Shown: positions 41,924-50,799, counted from the first letter of the stretch. The stretch is DNA of 64,000 nt from Klebsiella sp. WP3-W18-ESBL-02 (GCF_014168815.1 NZ_AP021972.1:3658001-3722000), one strand, 5' to 3'. Numbers and translations: made by a program. Notes: generated from the sequence alone by a model not told the origin.

Positions 41924-42691
41924 ATGCAAAAATCGGTCTTAATTACAGGATGTTCCAGCGGAATTGGTCTGGAAAGCGCGCTTGAGCTGAAACGCCAGGG
42001 GTTTCGCGTACTTGCCGCCTGCCGTAAACCCGATGATGTGAAACGCATGGACGGTATGGGGTTCACCGGCATTCTGCTCGATCTCGACAGCCCGGAAAGC
42101 ATCGACCGTGCCGCCGAAGAAGTCATCGCCCTTACCGGCAATCGCCTGTTTGGCCTGTTCAATAACGCGGGTTATGGCGTCTACGGCCCGCTAACCAGCA
42201 TCAGCCGTGAGCAGATGGAGCAGCAGTTTTCCGCCAACTTTTTTGGTGCCCATCAGCTGACGATGCGCCTGCTGCCGGCCATGGTACCGCACGGCGAAGG
42301 GCGAATTGTGATGACATCATCGGTCATGGGGCTTATCTCTACCCCGGGCCGCGGCGCCTATGCTGCCAGCAAGTACGCGCTGGAAGCGTGGTCCGACGCG
42401 CTGCGTATGGAGCTGCGTCATTCCGGCGTGAAGGTGAGCCTGATTGAACCTGGCCCGATCCGCACGCGCTTTACCGACAACGTCAACCAGACCAGCGATA
42501 AGCCGGTAGAAAACCCAGGTATCGCCGCGCGCTTCACCCTCGGCCCGGACGCGGTGGTCGAGAAGGTGCGTCATGCGTTTATCAGCGATAAGCCCAAATT
42601 ACGCTACCCGGTGACGCTGGTGACCTATGCCGTCGGCTGGCTGAAGCGGCTACTGCCGGGGCGTGCGATGGACAAAATTCTGCAGGGCTAA
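41924..42691 (+). CDS. ybbO: YbbO, short-chain dehydrogenase/reductase
   Basis: This 255-residue Rossmann-fold enzyme binds NADP at TGCSSGIGLESALELKR. Its active-site Tyr and Lys are in AYAASKYAL with the upstream Ser in MTSSVMG. E. coli YbbO reduces aldehydes such as medium-chain and retinal-type compounds. The C-terminal segment VTLVTYAVGWLKRLLPGR is typical of the DHRS/retinol-like subgroup. It follows tesA by 22 bases, so an operon is likely. Confidence 0.93.
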   Translation: MQKSVLITGCSSGIGLESALELKRQGFRVLAACRKPDDVKRMDGMGFTGILLDLDSPESIDRAAEEVIALTGNRLFGLFNNAGYGVYGPLTSISREQMEQQFSANFFGAHQLTMRLLPAMVPHGEGRIVMTSSVMGLISTPGRGAYAASKYALEAWSDALRMELRHSGVKVSLIEPGPIRTRFTDNVNQTSDKPVENPGIAARFTLGPDAVVEKVRHAFISDKPKLRYPVTLVTYAVGWLKRLLPGRAMDKILQG

Positions 42692-42749
42692 GTTGAAGCG
42701 CACGCTTTTGCCCCCATCTCGAATACAAACCGACTACAGAGAATGACTC

Positions 42750-43604
42750 ATGTCCGTACAGAATATTGTAAACATTACTGAAGCGAACCTACACCAGACG
42801 CTGGAGCAATCCGTCGCCACGCCGGTGCTGTTCTACTTCTGGTCCGAGCGTAGCCAGCACTGCCTGGAGCTGACGCCGGTGCTGGAAAACCTGGCTGCGC
42901 AGTATAACGGCCAGTTTATTCTGGCGAAGGTCGACTGCGATGCCGAACAGATGGTGGCCTCTCAGTTTGGCCTGCGCGCTATTCCAACCGTTTATCTGTT
43001 CCAGAATGGTCAGCCGGTCGACGGCTTCCAGGGCCCGCAGCCGGAAGAGGCTATTCGCGCGCTGCTGGATAAAGTTCTACCGCGTGAAGAAGAGCTGAAG
43101 GCGCAAGAGGCGCTGGCGCTGATTCAGGAAGGTAAGCACGCCGAGGCCCTGCCGCTGCTGAAAGATGCCTGGCAGCTCTCCGGGCAGGACAGCCAGATTG
43201 GCCTGCTGCTGGCAGAAACCTACATTGCGCTCGGCCGTTCTGAAGAGGCGGAAGCGGTGTTGCAAACCATCCCGTTGCAGGATCAGGATACCCGCTACCA
43301 GGGGCTGGTGGCACAGATTGAGCTGCTTAAGCAGGCGGCAGATACGCCGGAAATCCAGCAGCTGCAGCAGCAGGTTGAGCAAAACCCGGACGACGCGGCG
43401 CTGGCCTCAAAGCTGGCACTTCAGCTGCATCAGGTCGGGCGTAATGAAGAAGCGCTGGAGCTGTTGTTCAGCCACCTGCGCAAAGACCTGGGCGCGGCTG
43501 ACGGCCAGGCGCGCAAAATGTTGCAGGAAATCCTGGCAGCGCTCGGCACCGGCGATGCGCTGGCATCGAAATACCGCCGCCAGCTGTATTCATTGCTGTA
43601 CTGA
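42750..43604 (+). CDS. cnoX: CnoX (YbbN), thioredoxin-like chaperedoxin
   Basis: This 284-residue protein has a thioredoxin domain (residues 1-110) with SQHC in place of CGPC, so only the second Cys remains. A C-terminal tetratricopeptide region follows (AEALPLLKDAWQLSGQDSQI and the EQNPDDAALASKLALQLHQVG repeats). CnoX protects proteins from oxidation under bleach stress and hands them to GroEL. It follows ybbO by 58 bases, with its own ribosome site. Confidence 0.94.
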   Translation: MSVQNIVNITEANLHQTLEQSVATPVLFYFWSERSQHCLELTPVLENLAAQYNGQFILAKVDCDAEQMVASQFGLRAIPTVYLFQNGQPVDGFQGPQPEEAIRALLDKVLPREEELKAQEALALIQEGKHAEALPLLKDAWQLSGQDSQIGLLLAETYIALGRSEEAEAVLQTIPLQDQDTRYQGLVAQIELLKQAADTPEIQQLQQQVEQNPDDAALASKLALQLHQVGRNEEALELLFSHLRKDLGAADGQARKMLQEILAALGTGDALASKYRRQLYSLLY

Positions 43605-43612
43605 TTGGCACA

Positions 43613-43734
43613 ACGCTTATCAGGCCTACTGCCCGAAGCGGTAGCCAGACAGGTAGGCCGGATAAGGCGTTTACGCCGCCATCCGGCAATGTGCAACGAA
43701 CGTGCCTGATGGCGCTGCGCTTATCAGGCCTTCT
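43613..43734. repeat. BIME of three or four REP units between cnoX and fetB
   Basis: Alternating REP units are visible: CAACGCTTATCAGGCCTAC, GTAGGCCGGATAAGGCGTTT, CGCCGCCATCCGGCAATGTG and GCCTGATGGCGCTGCGCTTA. They lie between the convergent cnoX and fetB stops and probably terminate or stabilise both mRNAs. Confidence 0.9.
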
Positions 43735-43750
43735 GCGACATGCGGCAGCG

Positions 43751-44536
43751 TCAATCGCGTTTTTTCAGTTGCGTCACCACCAGCTGGTGGCGCGCGTTGT
43801 AAAACTTCCGATAGGTCAGATAGCAGGCAATAATGGTTGACAGGCTGGCGGTAGAAAGCAGCATAAAGGTCACCATTATCTGATATTTAATTGCCTTTAC
43901 CGGGTCAATACCGGCAAAAATCAGCCCTGACATCATCCCCGGTAAACTCACCAGCCCCACGGTTTTCGCCGAGTCGACGGTCGGAATCAACGACGCGCGA
44001 ATGCTTTCGCGAATAAGACGAGCGGAGGCCATTTTCGGCGTTGCCCCCAGGCTCAGCTTCTCCTGAATCTGCTGCTGTTCAGCGCTAAAGCGCTGGCCCA
44101 GGTTGTTGTAGCACAGCCCAACCGCAATCATCGCGTTACCGGCAATCATCCCGGAAATAGGAATGACCTGCATCGGCACAAAAGCGATCGAACCGGAAAA
44201 GACCAGTACCGCAAGCGTTAGACCGGCTCCGGCGGTAATGGCGATAAACGATGACACGAACGCTTTGTCGATATATTTACTGCGCTTTTGCGCGTTATAG
44301 GCGGCGTTGAAGCAGATAAACAGAACCATCAGTAGCGTCAGCACCGCATGGTTGACGTTGAAAATATACTTCAGTACATAGCCAACGATAACCAGCTGCA
44401 CCACCGCGCGGCAAATGCTCCAGATAATGTCTTTTTCCAGCGCCAGCTTTTCCCGGTAACTCACCACAATGGCAATCAATACCAGCACCATCGACAGCGC
44501 CAGCGACTCGTTAGTGATGATGTGTTCGTTATTCAT
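43751..44536 (-). CDS. fetB: FetB, iron-export ABC permease
   Basis: This 261-residue membrane protein has about seven spans. It is of the UPF0014/YbbM family (VVQLVIVGYVLKYIFN, and the LVSLPGMMSGLIFAGIDPVK motif). FetB exports iron together with FetA and raises resistance to oxidative iron stress. Its start overlaps the fetA stop by eight bases. Confidence 0.93.
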   Translation of the reverse strand: MNNEHIITNESLALSMVLVLIAIVVSYREKLALEKDIIWSICRAVVQLVIVGYVLKYIFNVNHAVLTLLMVLFICFNAAYNAQKRSKYIDKAFVSSFIAITAGAGLTLAVLVFSGSIAFVPMQVIPISGMIAGNAMIAVGLCYNNLGQRFSAEQQQIQEKLSLGATPKMASARLIRESIRASLIPTVDSAKTVGLVSLPGMMSGLIFAGIDPVKAIKYQIMVTFMLLSTASLSTIIACYLTYRKFYNARHQLVVTQLKKRD

Positions 44537-45200
44537 GATCTGACTCCCTGACGCTCTGTGGGTGCGAAGGCAGCATAATCACCTCATCGGCATGGCTAAT
44601 TTCATCTTTGTCGTGGGTCACCCACAGCACGGCAACCTGCTCATCGCGTACGTACTGATGAATAATTTCATTCACGTTCCCTTTATTCTGCTCATCCAGC
44701 GCGCTGGTTATTTCATCGAGTAGCAGCACCTTGGGTAAAAATTGCAAATTGCGAATTAACGATACCCGCTGTTTTTCGCCTCCCGACAGCTCGTTGATTG
44801 ATTTAGACAGGGTATCTTCGGCCAGACCAAAGCGCGTTAGCTGCCCCAGGAAACGATCCGGGTCCGGCTGTTGGCCGCGAATTTGCCAGGGGAAAATAAA
44901 GTTGTCGTACACCGTGTCACCAAACAGCGCCGGAGTCTGCGCGCAGTAGGACACCTGCTGGCGATAGGCTTCCGGCGTTAGGGTGTTAATATCCTGGCCG
45001 CCAAACAATATCTGCCCTGCGCTCGGTGAGAGCAGCGAAGCGATAATTTTTAATAAGGTGCTTTTTCCACAGCCGGACGGGCCGGTAATCAGCTTGAATT
45101 CGCCGGGAGCCACGTTCAGGTTTATATTCTCAAGGATCGTCTTCTCGCCAATATGAAAGCTCACCTGCTTAAGCTGTAAAATCGCGCTATTTTCCGTCAT
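44529..45200 (-). CDS. fetA: FetA, ATPase of the iron exporter
   Basis: This 223-residue ABC ATPase has Walker A GPSGCGKSTLL, the signature ELSGGEKQRVS, Walker B VLLLDEITSALD and the switch His in VLWVTHDKDE. It energises FetB. It is the first gene of the fetAB operon, divergent from qmcA, with 127 bases between the starts. Confidence 0.94.
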   Translation of the reverse strand: MTENSAILQLKQVSFHIGEKTILENINLNVAPGEFKLITGPSGCGKSTLLKIIASLLSPSAGQILFGGQDINTLTPEAYRQQVSYCAQTPALFGDTVYDNFIFPWQIRGQQPDPDRFLGQLTRFGLAEDTLSKSINELSGGEKQRVSLIRNLQFLPKVLLLDEITSALDEQNKGNVNEIIHQYVRDEQVAVLWVTHDKDEISHADEVIMLPSHPQSVRESDHE

Positions 45201-45327
45201 TGCCTTTCTTTATCCTGTTTTTTCGTTTTGCCCCTCTAAGTGTAACGCCAATTAATTTCAGGGGGCGAATTTCCCGTGCAGAGCCGATATACTTGTTGAG
45301 GTTACGGAGAGTAAAACAGGAGGTTTT

Positions 45328-46245
45328 ATGCTGGTATTTATCCCCATTCTTATCTTTGTCGCGCTGGTGGTGGTTGCCGCCGGGGTCAAAATTGTGCCGC
45401 AGGGCTATCAGTGGACGGTAGAGCGCTTCGGCCGCTACACCAAAACGCTGCATCCAGGGCTAAGTCTCGTTGTGCCGTTCATGGACCGGATCGGGCGCAA
45501 AATCAATATGATGGAGCAGGTTCTCGACATTCCCTCTCAGGAAGTGATCTCAAAAGACAACGCCAACGTCGCCATCGACGCCGTCTGTTTCATTCAGGTC
45601 ATTGATGCGCCAAAAGCGGCATATGAAGTCAGCAACCTCGAGCTGGCCATTATCAACCTGACGATGACCAACATTCGTACCGTACTCGGGTCGATGGAGC
45701 TTGATGAGATGCTCTCTCAGCGCGATAACATCAATACCCGACTGCTGCATATTGTCGACGAAGCCACCAACCCGTGGGGGATAAAAATTACCCGTATCGA
45801 AATTCGCGATGTGCGCCCACCGGCAGAACTTATCGACGCGATGAATGCTCAGATGAAAGCGGAACGAACCAAGCGTGCCTACATTCTGGAGGCTGAAGGG
45901 ATCCGCCAGGCGCAGATCGTGAAAGCCGAAGGTGAAAAGCAGGCGCAAATTCTTACCGCCGAGGGCGAACGTCAGTCGGCGTTCCTCCAGGCAGAAGCGC
46001 GTGAACGTTCGGCAGAGGCGGAAGCCCGCGCCACTAAAATGGTGTCGGAAGCGATCGCCGCCGGTGATATTCAGGCCATTAACTACTTTGTCGCCCAGAA
46101 ATACACTGACGCACTGCAACAAATTGGCGCGGCCAATAACAGCAAAGTGGTGATGATGCCGCTGGATGCCAGCAGCCTGATGGGTTCTATTGCCGGGGTT
46201 GCTGAGCTGATTAAAGACAGCAGCCGCGATCGGAAACCGTCATGA
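45328..46245 (+). CDS. qmcA: QmcA, SPFH/stomatin-family membrane protein
   Basis: This 305-residue protein has an N-terminal membrane anchor (MLVFIPILIFVALVVVAAG). An SPFH domain (VDEATNPWGIKITRIEIRDV) and a long charged coiled-coil follow (residues about 175-245, Ala/Glu/Lys repeats). It is a flotillin/stomatin relative that scaffolds membrane domains and is linked to FtsH. The ATG is preceded by AGGAGG. The stop overlaps ybbJ by four bases. Confidence 0.95.
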   Translation: MLVFIPILIFVALVVVAAGVKIVPQGYQWTVERFGRYTKTLHPGLSLVVPFMDRIGRKINMMEQVLDIPSQEVISKDNANVAIDAVCFIQVIDAPKAAYEVSNLELAIINLTMTNIRTVLGSMELDEMLSQRDNINTRLLHIVDEATNPWGIKITRIEIRDVRPPAELIDAMNAQMKAERTKRAYILEAEGIRQAQIVKAEGEKQAQILTAEGERQSAFLQAEARERSAEAEARATKMVSEAIAAGDIQAINYFVAQKYTDALQQIGAANNSKVVMMPLDASSLMGSIAGVAELIKDSSRDRKPS

Positions 46246-46703
46246 TTGCCCTGGTGCTGGCGCACCCGCATTTTTTCTGGCTGAGCCTCGGCGGCCTGCT
46301 GCTGGCTGCAGAAATGCTCGGCGGCAGCGGCTATTTGTTGTGGAGCGGTGTGGCAGCAGCGGCAACGGGGCTGATAACCTGGGCGCTGCCGCTGTCGTGG
46401 GCGTGGCAAGGTGCGCTGTTCGCGGCGCTGACCCTGCTGGCGGCCTGGCTGTGGTGGAAATGGCTCTCGCGTCGGGGTGACAGACAGCGCCCGGCGCAAG
46501 GTCAGCTCAACCAGCGCGGTCAGCAGCTTTTGGGCCAGCGTTTTACCCTGGATAACGCGTTGGTCAACGGCCGCGGCCATATGCGCGTTGGCGACAGTTC
46601 CTGGCCCGTGCTGGCCGATGATGACCTGCCGGCCGGCAGCAAAGTTGAAGTCATTGCGGTGGAAGGGATCGTCCTGCGTATCAGGCTTACCCCGCCTCGC
46701 TAA
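46242..46703 (+). CDS. ybbJ: YbbJ, NfeD-like partner of QmcA
   Basis: This 153-residue protein has two or three membrane spans followed by a soluble OB-fold (GQQLLGQRFTLDNALVNGRG, then PAGSKVEVIAVEG). NfeD proteins pair with stomatin/flotillin partners, and it is coupled to qmcA by ATGA. The role is in membrane organisation; direct function is unproven. Confidence 0.92.
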   Translation: MIALVLAHPHFFWLSLGGLLLAAEMLGGSGYLLWSGVAAAATGLITWALPLSWAWQGALFAALTLLAAWLWWKWLSRRGDRQRPAQGQLNQRGQQLLGQRFTLDNALVNGRGHMRVGDSSWPVLADDDLPAGSKVEVIAVEGIVLRIRLTPPR

Positions 46704-46706
46704 CCC

Positions 46707-47117
46707 TCACGCCAGGGTCTTACGATGGCAGCAGCCGGAAAGGTTATCAATAATCGGACAATCGGCGCTGTCATCCCCCGGGCAGGAGGCGGCAAGCGAC
46801 AGCAGCTGATCGCGCATCGCCTGTAAATCGCTGATGTGGCGCTCAATGTCCGCCACCTTCTGTAGCGTGTAGGCCTTCACATCGGCGCTGTGACGCTGCG
46901 GATCGTTAAACAGATTGACCAGCTCGCCACACTCTTCAAGATTAAATCCCACCTGCCGCGCCTGGCGCAGCAGCGTAAACTCATCCAGGTGTTTTTGCGT
47001 ATAGCTGCGGTAGCCGTTCTCGCTACGCAGCGGCGGCGTTACCAGCCCCTTCTCTTCATAAAAGCGAATGGCTTTGCTGGTCAGGCCGGTTTTTTTGGCC
47101 ACATCACTGATATTCAC
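46707..47117 (-). CDS. cueR: CueR, copper(I)-responsive MerR-family activator
   Basis: This 136-residue regulator has the MerR helix-turn-helix MNISDVAKKTGLTSKAIRFY and a dimerisation helix. The Cu(I)-binding loop SCPGDDSADCP contributes two Cys ligands, and a Cys pair lies near the end. It senses cytosolic Cu(I) at zeptomolar levels and activates copA and cueO. It is divergent from copA, with its operator in the 95-base gap. In E. coli K-12 the ybaST genes separate cueR from copA; they are absent here. The convergent neighbour is ybbJ. Confidence 0.96.
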   Translation of the reverse strand: MNISDVAKKTGLTSKAIRFYEEKGLVTPPLRSENGYRSYTQKHLDEFTLLRQARQVGFNLEECGELVNLFNDPQRHSADVKAYTLQKVADIERHISDLQAMRDQLLSLAASCPGDDSADCPIIDNLSGCCHRKTLA

Positions 47118-47126
47118 ATTTCCCCC

Positions 47127-47157
47127 TTGACCTTCCCCTTGCTGGAAGGTTTAACCT
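47127..47157 (+). promoter_or_regulatory. CueR-controlled copA promoter
   Basis: A -35 TTGACC and a -10 TAACCT are 19 bases apart, the long spacer typical of MerR-activated promoters. The CueR dyad CCTTCCCCTTGCTGGAAGG (47131-47149) overlaps the -35 and fills the spacer. It equals the E. coli copA site. Confidence 0.95.
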
Positions 47158-47212
47158 TTCTCACTGTAGACCAAAAGGTGAATTTGGTCACCCATCAATT
47201 GAGGAGAGGAAT

Positions 47213-47424
47213 ATGTCTCATACCATAGATCTGGCGCTGGACGGTTTGTCCTGCGGCCACTGCGTCAAACGCGTTAAAGAGAGCCTGGAACAGCGCCCGG
47301 ACGTTGATCATGCGGAAGTCACCATCGAAGCGGCGCACGTCACCGGCAGCGCCAGCGCCGATGCGCTGATTGAAACCATTAAACAAGCCGGTTACGGCGC
47401 GGAGCTCAGCCACCCAAAGGCTAA
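47213..47424 (+). CDS. CopA(Z), copper chaperone made by programmed -1 frameshift in copA
   Basis: The slippery heptamer CCCAAAG (47413-47419) lies in codons 67-69. A -1 slip there reads GGC and then the TAA at 47422-47424. The product is the first metal-binding domain plus one Gly, 70 residues. This is the same arrangement described for E. coli copA, where the product acts as a copper chaperone. The first 69 residues are shared with CopA. Confidence 0.8.
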
Positions 47425-49714
47425 ACCGCTGGCAGAGTCATCACTCCCGTCGGAAGCACTGACAGCGGCCGCCCCTGAGCTTCCGGCAGCACAGGAACTG
47501 GATGACAGCCAACAGCTGCTGATCAACGGTATGAGCTGCGCCAGCTGCGTTTCCCGAGTACAAAACGCCCTCCAGGCGGTGCCGGGCGTGGTACAGGCAC
47601 GGGTAAATCTGGCGGAGCGCACGGCCCTGGTCATGGGCAGCGCCTCCGCCGGTGATTTAGTCCATGCCGTAGAGAAAGCGGGCTACGGTGCGGAGGCCAT
47701 TGAAGACGACCTTAAACGTCGCGAACGTCAGCAGCAAACCGCGCTGGCCACCATGAAACGTTTTCGCTGGCAGGCCATTGTCGCCCTGCTGGTCGGCGTG
47801 CCGGTGATGGTCTGGGGGATGATTGGCGACAACATGATGGTCACCGACGATAACCGCTCGCTGTGGCTGGCTATTGGCCTTGTCACCCTGGCGGTCATGG
47901 TATTTGCGGGCGGCCATTTCTATAGCAGTGCATGGAAAAGCCTGAAGAATCGTACCGCCACAATGGATACGCTCGTGGCGCTGGGGACCGGCGTAGCCTG
48001 GCTGTATTCAATGAGCGTTAACCTGTGGCCGCAGTGGTTCCCGATGGAAGCACGCCACCTTTATTATGAAGCCAGCGCCATGATTATTGGTCTGATTAAC
48101 CTCGGCCATATGCTGGAAGCACGAGCGCGTCAACGTTCGTCGCGCGCGCTGGAAAAACTCCTCGACCTGACGCCGCCCACCGCGCGGGTAGTCACCGAGG
48201 ACGGTGAAAAAACCGTGCCGCTGGCCGACGTGCAGCCGGGCATGATCCTGCGCCTGACCACCGGTGACCGGGTACCGGTCGATGGGGAAATCAGCCAGGG
48301 CGAAGCCTGGTTTGACGAAGCCATGCTTACCGGCGAGCCCATTCCGCAGCAGAAAGGCGATGGCGACAGCATTCACGCCGGTACGGTAGTGCAGGATGGT
48401 TCTGTCTTATTCCGCGCCAGCGCCGTCGGCAGCCATACCACGCTGTCACGCATTATTAAAATGGTCCGCCAGGCACAAAGCAGTAAACCGGAAATTGGCC
48501 AGCTGGCGGATAAAATTTCGGCGGTGTTTGTACCGGTCGTGGTGGCGATTGCGCTATTCAGCGCGGCCATCTGGTACGTCTTCGGACCGGCGCCGCAGAT
48601 TGTTTATACGCTGGTGATCGCGACCACGGTGCTTATCATCGCCTGCCCGTGCGCCCTCGGCCTCGCGACGCCGATGTCGATTATTGCGGGCGTAGGCCGC
48701 GCTGCCGAATACGGCGTGCTGGTTCGCGATGCCGATGCCTTACAGCGTGCCAGCGAACTGACCACGCTGGTATTTGATAAAACCGGCACGCTGACCGAAG
48801 GCAAACCGCAGGTTGTCGCGATCGTCACGCAACGTGATATTGATGAGGCCGTCGCGCTGCGCCTGGCCGCTGCGCTGGAGCAAGGTTCAAATCACCCGCT
48901 GGCACGCGCTATTCTGGAGAAAGCCGCCAACAACACGCTCCCGCAGGTTAACGCCTTCCGCACGCTGCGCGGCCTGGGGGTTAGCGGTGAAGCCGAAGGG
49001 CATCGCCTGCTGCTCGGCAACCAGGCGCTGATGCATGAACAGCAGATCGATACCCGTGAACTGGACGACGAACTGGCCCGCCAGGCGGCTCAGGGCGCAA
49101 CGCCGGTACTGCTGGCCATTGACGGTAAAGCCGCCGCGTTGTTTGCCATTCGCGATCCGCTGCGCAGCGACAGCGTCGCCGCGCTACAGCGTCTGCATCA
49201 GGAAGGCTATCGTCTGGTGATGTTAACGGGCGATAATCCGGTGACTGCGAACGCTATCGCCAAAGAAGCCGGTATCGATGAGGTGATTGCCGGCGTGCTG
49301 CCGGACGGTAAAGCTCAGGCCATTAAAGATCTGCAGGCGCAAGGGCAAAAAGTGGCGATGGTCGGCGACGGCATCAACGATGCCCCGGCGCTGGCGCAGG
49401 CCGATGTGGGCATCGCGATGGGCGGCGGCAGCGACGTGGCGATTGAAACGGCGGCTATCACGCTGATGCGCCACAGCCTGGTGGGCGTTGCCGATGCGCT
49501 GGCCATTTCCCGCGCCACCCTACGCAACATGAAGCAGAACCTGCTTGGCGCCTTTGTCTATAACTCGCTCGGTATTCCGATTGCCGCAGGGATCCTTTGG
49601 CCGCTGACCGGCACGCTGCTTAACCCGGTGGTCGCCGGGGCGGCGATGGCGCTCTCATCCATTACGGTGGTCAGCAACGCTAACCGGTTGCTGCGATTTA
49701 AACCTAAAGCCTGA
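47213..49714 (+). CDS. copA: CopA, copper(I)-exporting P1B-type ATPase
   Basis: This 833-residue inner-membrane pump exports Cu(I). It has two N-terminal metal-binding domains (GLSCGHC near residue 13, GMSCASC near residue 110). The transmembrane metal site is IACPCALGLATP, the phosphorylation site VFDKTGTLTEG and the hinge MVGDGINDAPAL. MLTGEPIPQ lies in the actuator. The gene contains a programmed frameshift site after the first metal-binding domain. It starts at an ATG behind GGAGAGGA. Induction by Cu(I) is through CueR. Confidence 0.97.
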   Translation: MSHTIDLALDGLSCGHCVKRVKESLEQRPDVDHAEVTIEAAHVTGSASADALIETIKQAGYGAELSHPKAKPLAESSLPSEALTAAAPELPAAQELDDSQQLLINGMSCASCVSRVQNALQAVPGVVQARVNLAERTALVMGSASAGDLVHAVEKAGYGAEAIEDDLKRRERQQQTALATMKRFRWQAIVALLVGVPVMVWGMIGDNMMVTDDNRSLWLAIGLVTLAVMVFAGGHFYSSAWKSLKNRTATMDTLVALGTGVAWLYSMSVNLWPQWFPMEARHLYYEASAMIIGLINLGHMLEARARQRSSRALEKLLDLTPPTARVVTEDGEKTVPLADVQPGMILRLTTGDRVPVDGEISQGEAWFDEAMLTGEPIPQQKGDGDSIHAGTVVQDGSVLFRASAVGSHTTLSRIIKMVRQAQSSKPEIGQLADKISAVFVPVVVAIALFSAAIWYVFGPAPQIVYTLVIATTVLIIACPCALGLATPMSIIAGVGRAAEYGVLVRDADALQRASELTTLVFDKTGTLTEGKPQVVAIVTQRDIDEAVALRLAAALEQGSNHPLARAILEKAANNTLPQVNAFRTLRGLGVSGEAEGHRLLLGNQALMHEQQIDTRELDDELARQAAQGATPVLLAIDGKAAALFAIRDPLRSDSVAALQRLHQEGYRLVMLTGDNPVTANAIAKEAGIDEVIAGVLPDGKAQAIKDLQAQGQKVAMVGDGINDAPALAQADVGIAMGGGSDVAIETAAITLMRHSLVGVADALAISRATLRNMKQNLLGAFVYNSLGIPIAAGILWPLTGTLLNPVVAGAAMALSSITVVSNANRLLRFKPKA

Positions 49715-49718
49715 TCCT

Positions 49719-49751
49719 CGCGCCCCGCCCGTTTTCGGACGGGGCGCGTTT
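49719..49751 (+). terminator. Rho-independent terminator of copA
   Basis: CGCGCCCCG and CGGGGCGCG form the outer stem, with an inner CCG/CGG, and TTTG follows. It lies just after the copA stop. Confidence 0.7.
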
Positions 49752-49803
49752 GCACCTTTCCTTCCGGCGCGCTAGCATGACATTTTCCTTCCAGGGAGCG
49801 CGG

Positions 49804-50598
49804 ATGAGCCTGTTACATCAACTACAACGCCTGTGGCGGACCCTGCGCGGCTCGCCGTACAGCTGGCCGGCGCTGGATGTCACCCTTCCCGGCGGTCGCC
49901 ATCTGCACCTGGTCGGCAGCATTCATATGGGCACACGCGATATGTCCCCCCTGCCGCCAAAGCTGCTAAAGAAGCTACGTCAGGCCGATGCGCTGATTGT
50001 TGAAGCCGATATTTCCGGCAGCGAAACCCCGTTCAGCGATCTTCCCGAATACCCGCCGTTGGCCGAACGGCTGAGCGCAGAGCAGCTTAGCGCGTTACAA
50101 AAACGGCTTGATGAGCAGGGAATGTCGCTCGCCCGCGTGGATAACCAGCCGCTGTGGCAAATCGCGATGGTGCTACAGGCCACTCAGGCTCAACGTTTAG
50201 GTCTGCGTCCGGACTACGGTATTGATTATCAGCTGCTCGCGGCCGCACACGATGCCGAGCTGCCGGTGCAGGAGCTGGAAGGGGCAGATAGCCAGATTGA
50301 CCTGTTATGCCATCTGCCCGACGGCGGCATGGCGCTACTTGATGATACCCTGACGCACTGGCACACCAACGCACGGCTGCTGCAGGTCATGATCGGCTGG
50401 TGGTTGGATCAGCCCCCGACCCGCGGTGGAACATCGCTGCCCAATACGTTTAGCCAGTCGCTCTATGATGTGCTGATGGTGAAACGCAATATTGCCTGGC
50501 GAGATGCGCTGCTGGCGCTACCGCCGGGACGCTATGTGGTCGCGGTAGGCGCGCTGCATTTGTACGGAGAGGGCAACCTGCCACAGATGCTGAAATAA
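49804..50598 (+). CDS. ybaP: YbaP, TraB/GumN-family protein
   Basis: This 264-residue protein belongs to the TraB/TIKI family, with the characteristic GSIHMGT motif near residue 40 and the C-terminal VGALHLYGEGNLPQML. These two GxxH elements are the proposed metal or active-site motifs of this family, so protease-like activity is possible. No signal peptide is obvious. The ATG is preceded by GGGAG. Nine in-frame codons further upstream also begin with ATG, but no ribosome site fits there. Confidence 0.9.
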   Translation: MSLLHQLQRLWRTLRGSPYSWPALDVTLPGGRHLHLVGSIHMGTRDMSPLPPKLLKKLRQADALIVEADISGSETPFSDLPEYPPLAERLSAEQLSALQKRLDEQGMSLARVDNQPLWQIAMVLQATQAQRLGLRPDYGIDYQLLAAAHDAELPVQELEGADSQIDLLCHLPDGGMALLDDTLTHWHTNARLLQVMIGWWLDQPPTRGGTSLPNTFSQSLYDVLMVKRNIAWRDALLALPPGRYVVAVGALHLYGEGNLPQMLK

Positions 50599-50676
50599 AA
50601 AAATGGCCAATATCGCTATTGGCCCGTCAAAGAGGAATTTCATCATTATTATTATCCCGAAGTTTTCACTCCGGAT
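50597..50676 (-). ncRNA. chiX: ChiX (MicM) small regulatory RNA
   Basis: On the minus strand a transcript of about 80 bases begins ATCCGGAGTG, forms a 5' stem, and has an AU-rich middle. It contains ATGAAATTCCTCTTTGACGG, the target-pairing region conserved in E. coli ChiX. It ends with the terminator GGCCAATA-GCGA-TATTGGCC and seven U residues. ChiX is bound by Hfq and silences chiP (chitoporin) and dpiBA until chitobiose-operon RNA titrates it. Its place between ybaP and ybaK is the same as in E. coli. The 5' stem has diverged while the pairing region and terminator are conserved. Confidence 0.93.
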
Positions 50677-50682
50677 CCTCCG

Positions 50683-50712
50683 ATTGTCGCTCAAAGTTGC
50701 TACAACTGCCAA
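50683..50712 (-). promoter_or_regulatory. chiX promoter
   Basis: On the minus strand TTGGCA and GACAAT are 18 bases apart, and the predicted start A at 50676 lies 7 bases after the -10 element. Confidence 0.65.
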
Positions 50713-50799
50713 TACCTATTGCGCAAGATTATACTATTTTTTAGTCCGTTTTAGGGCGTATGCTGACGGTATACCCTGTCTGTAGTAAGAAGGAACGTT

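Noticed and set aside
43613..43734. CRISPR-like repeats
   Set aside because: The repeats are opposed palindromic REP units of unequal spacing, without unique spacers of equal length and without cas genes.
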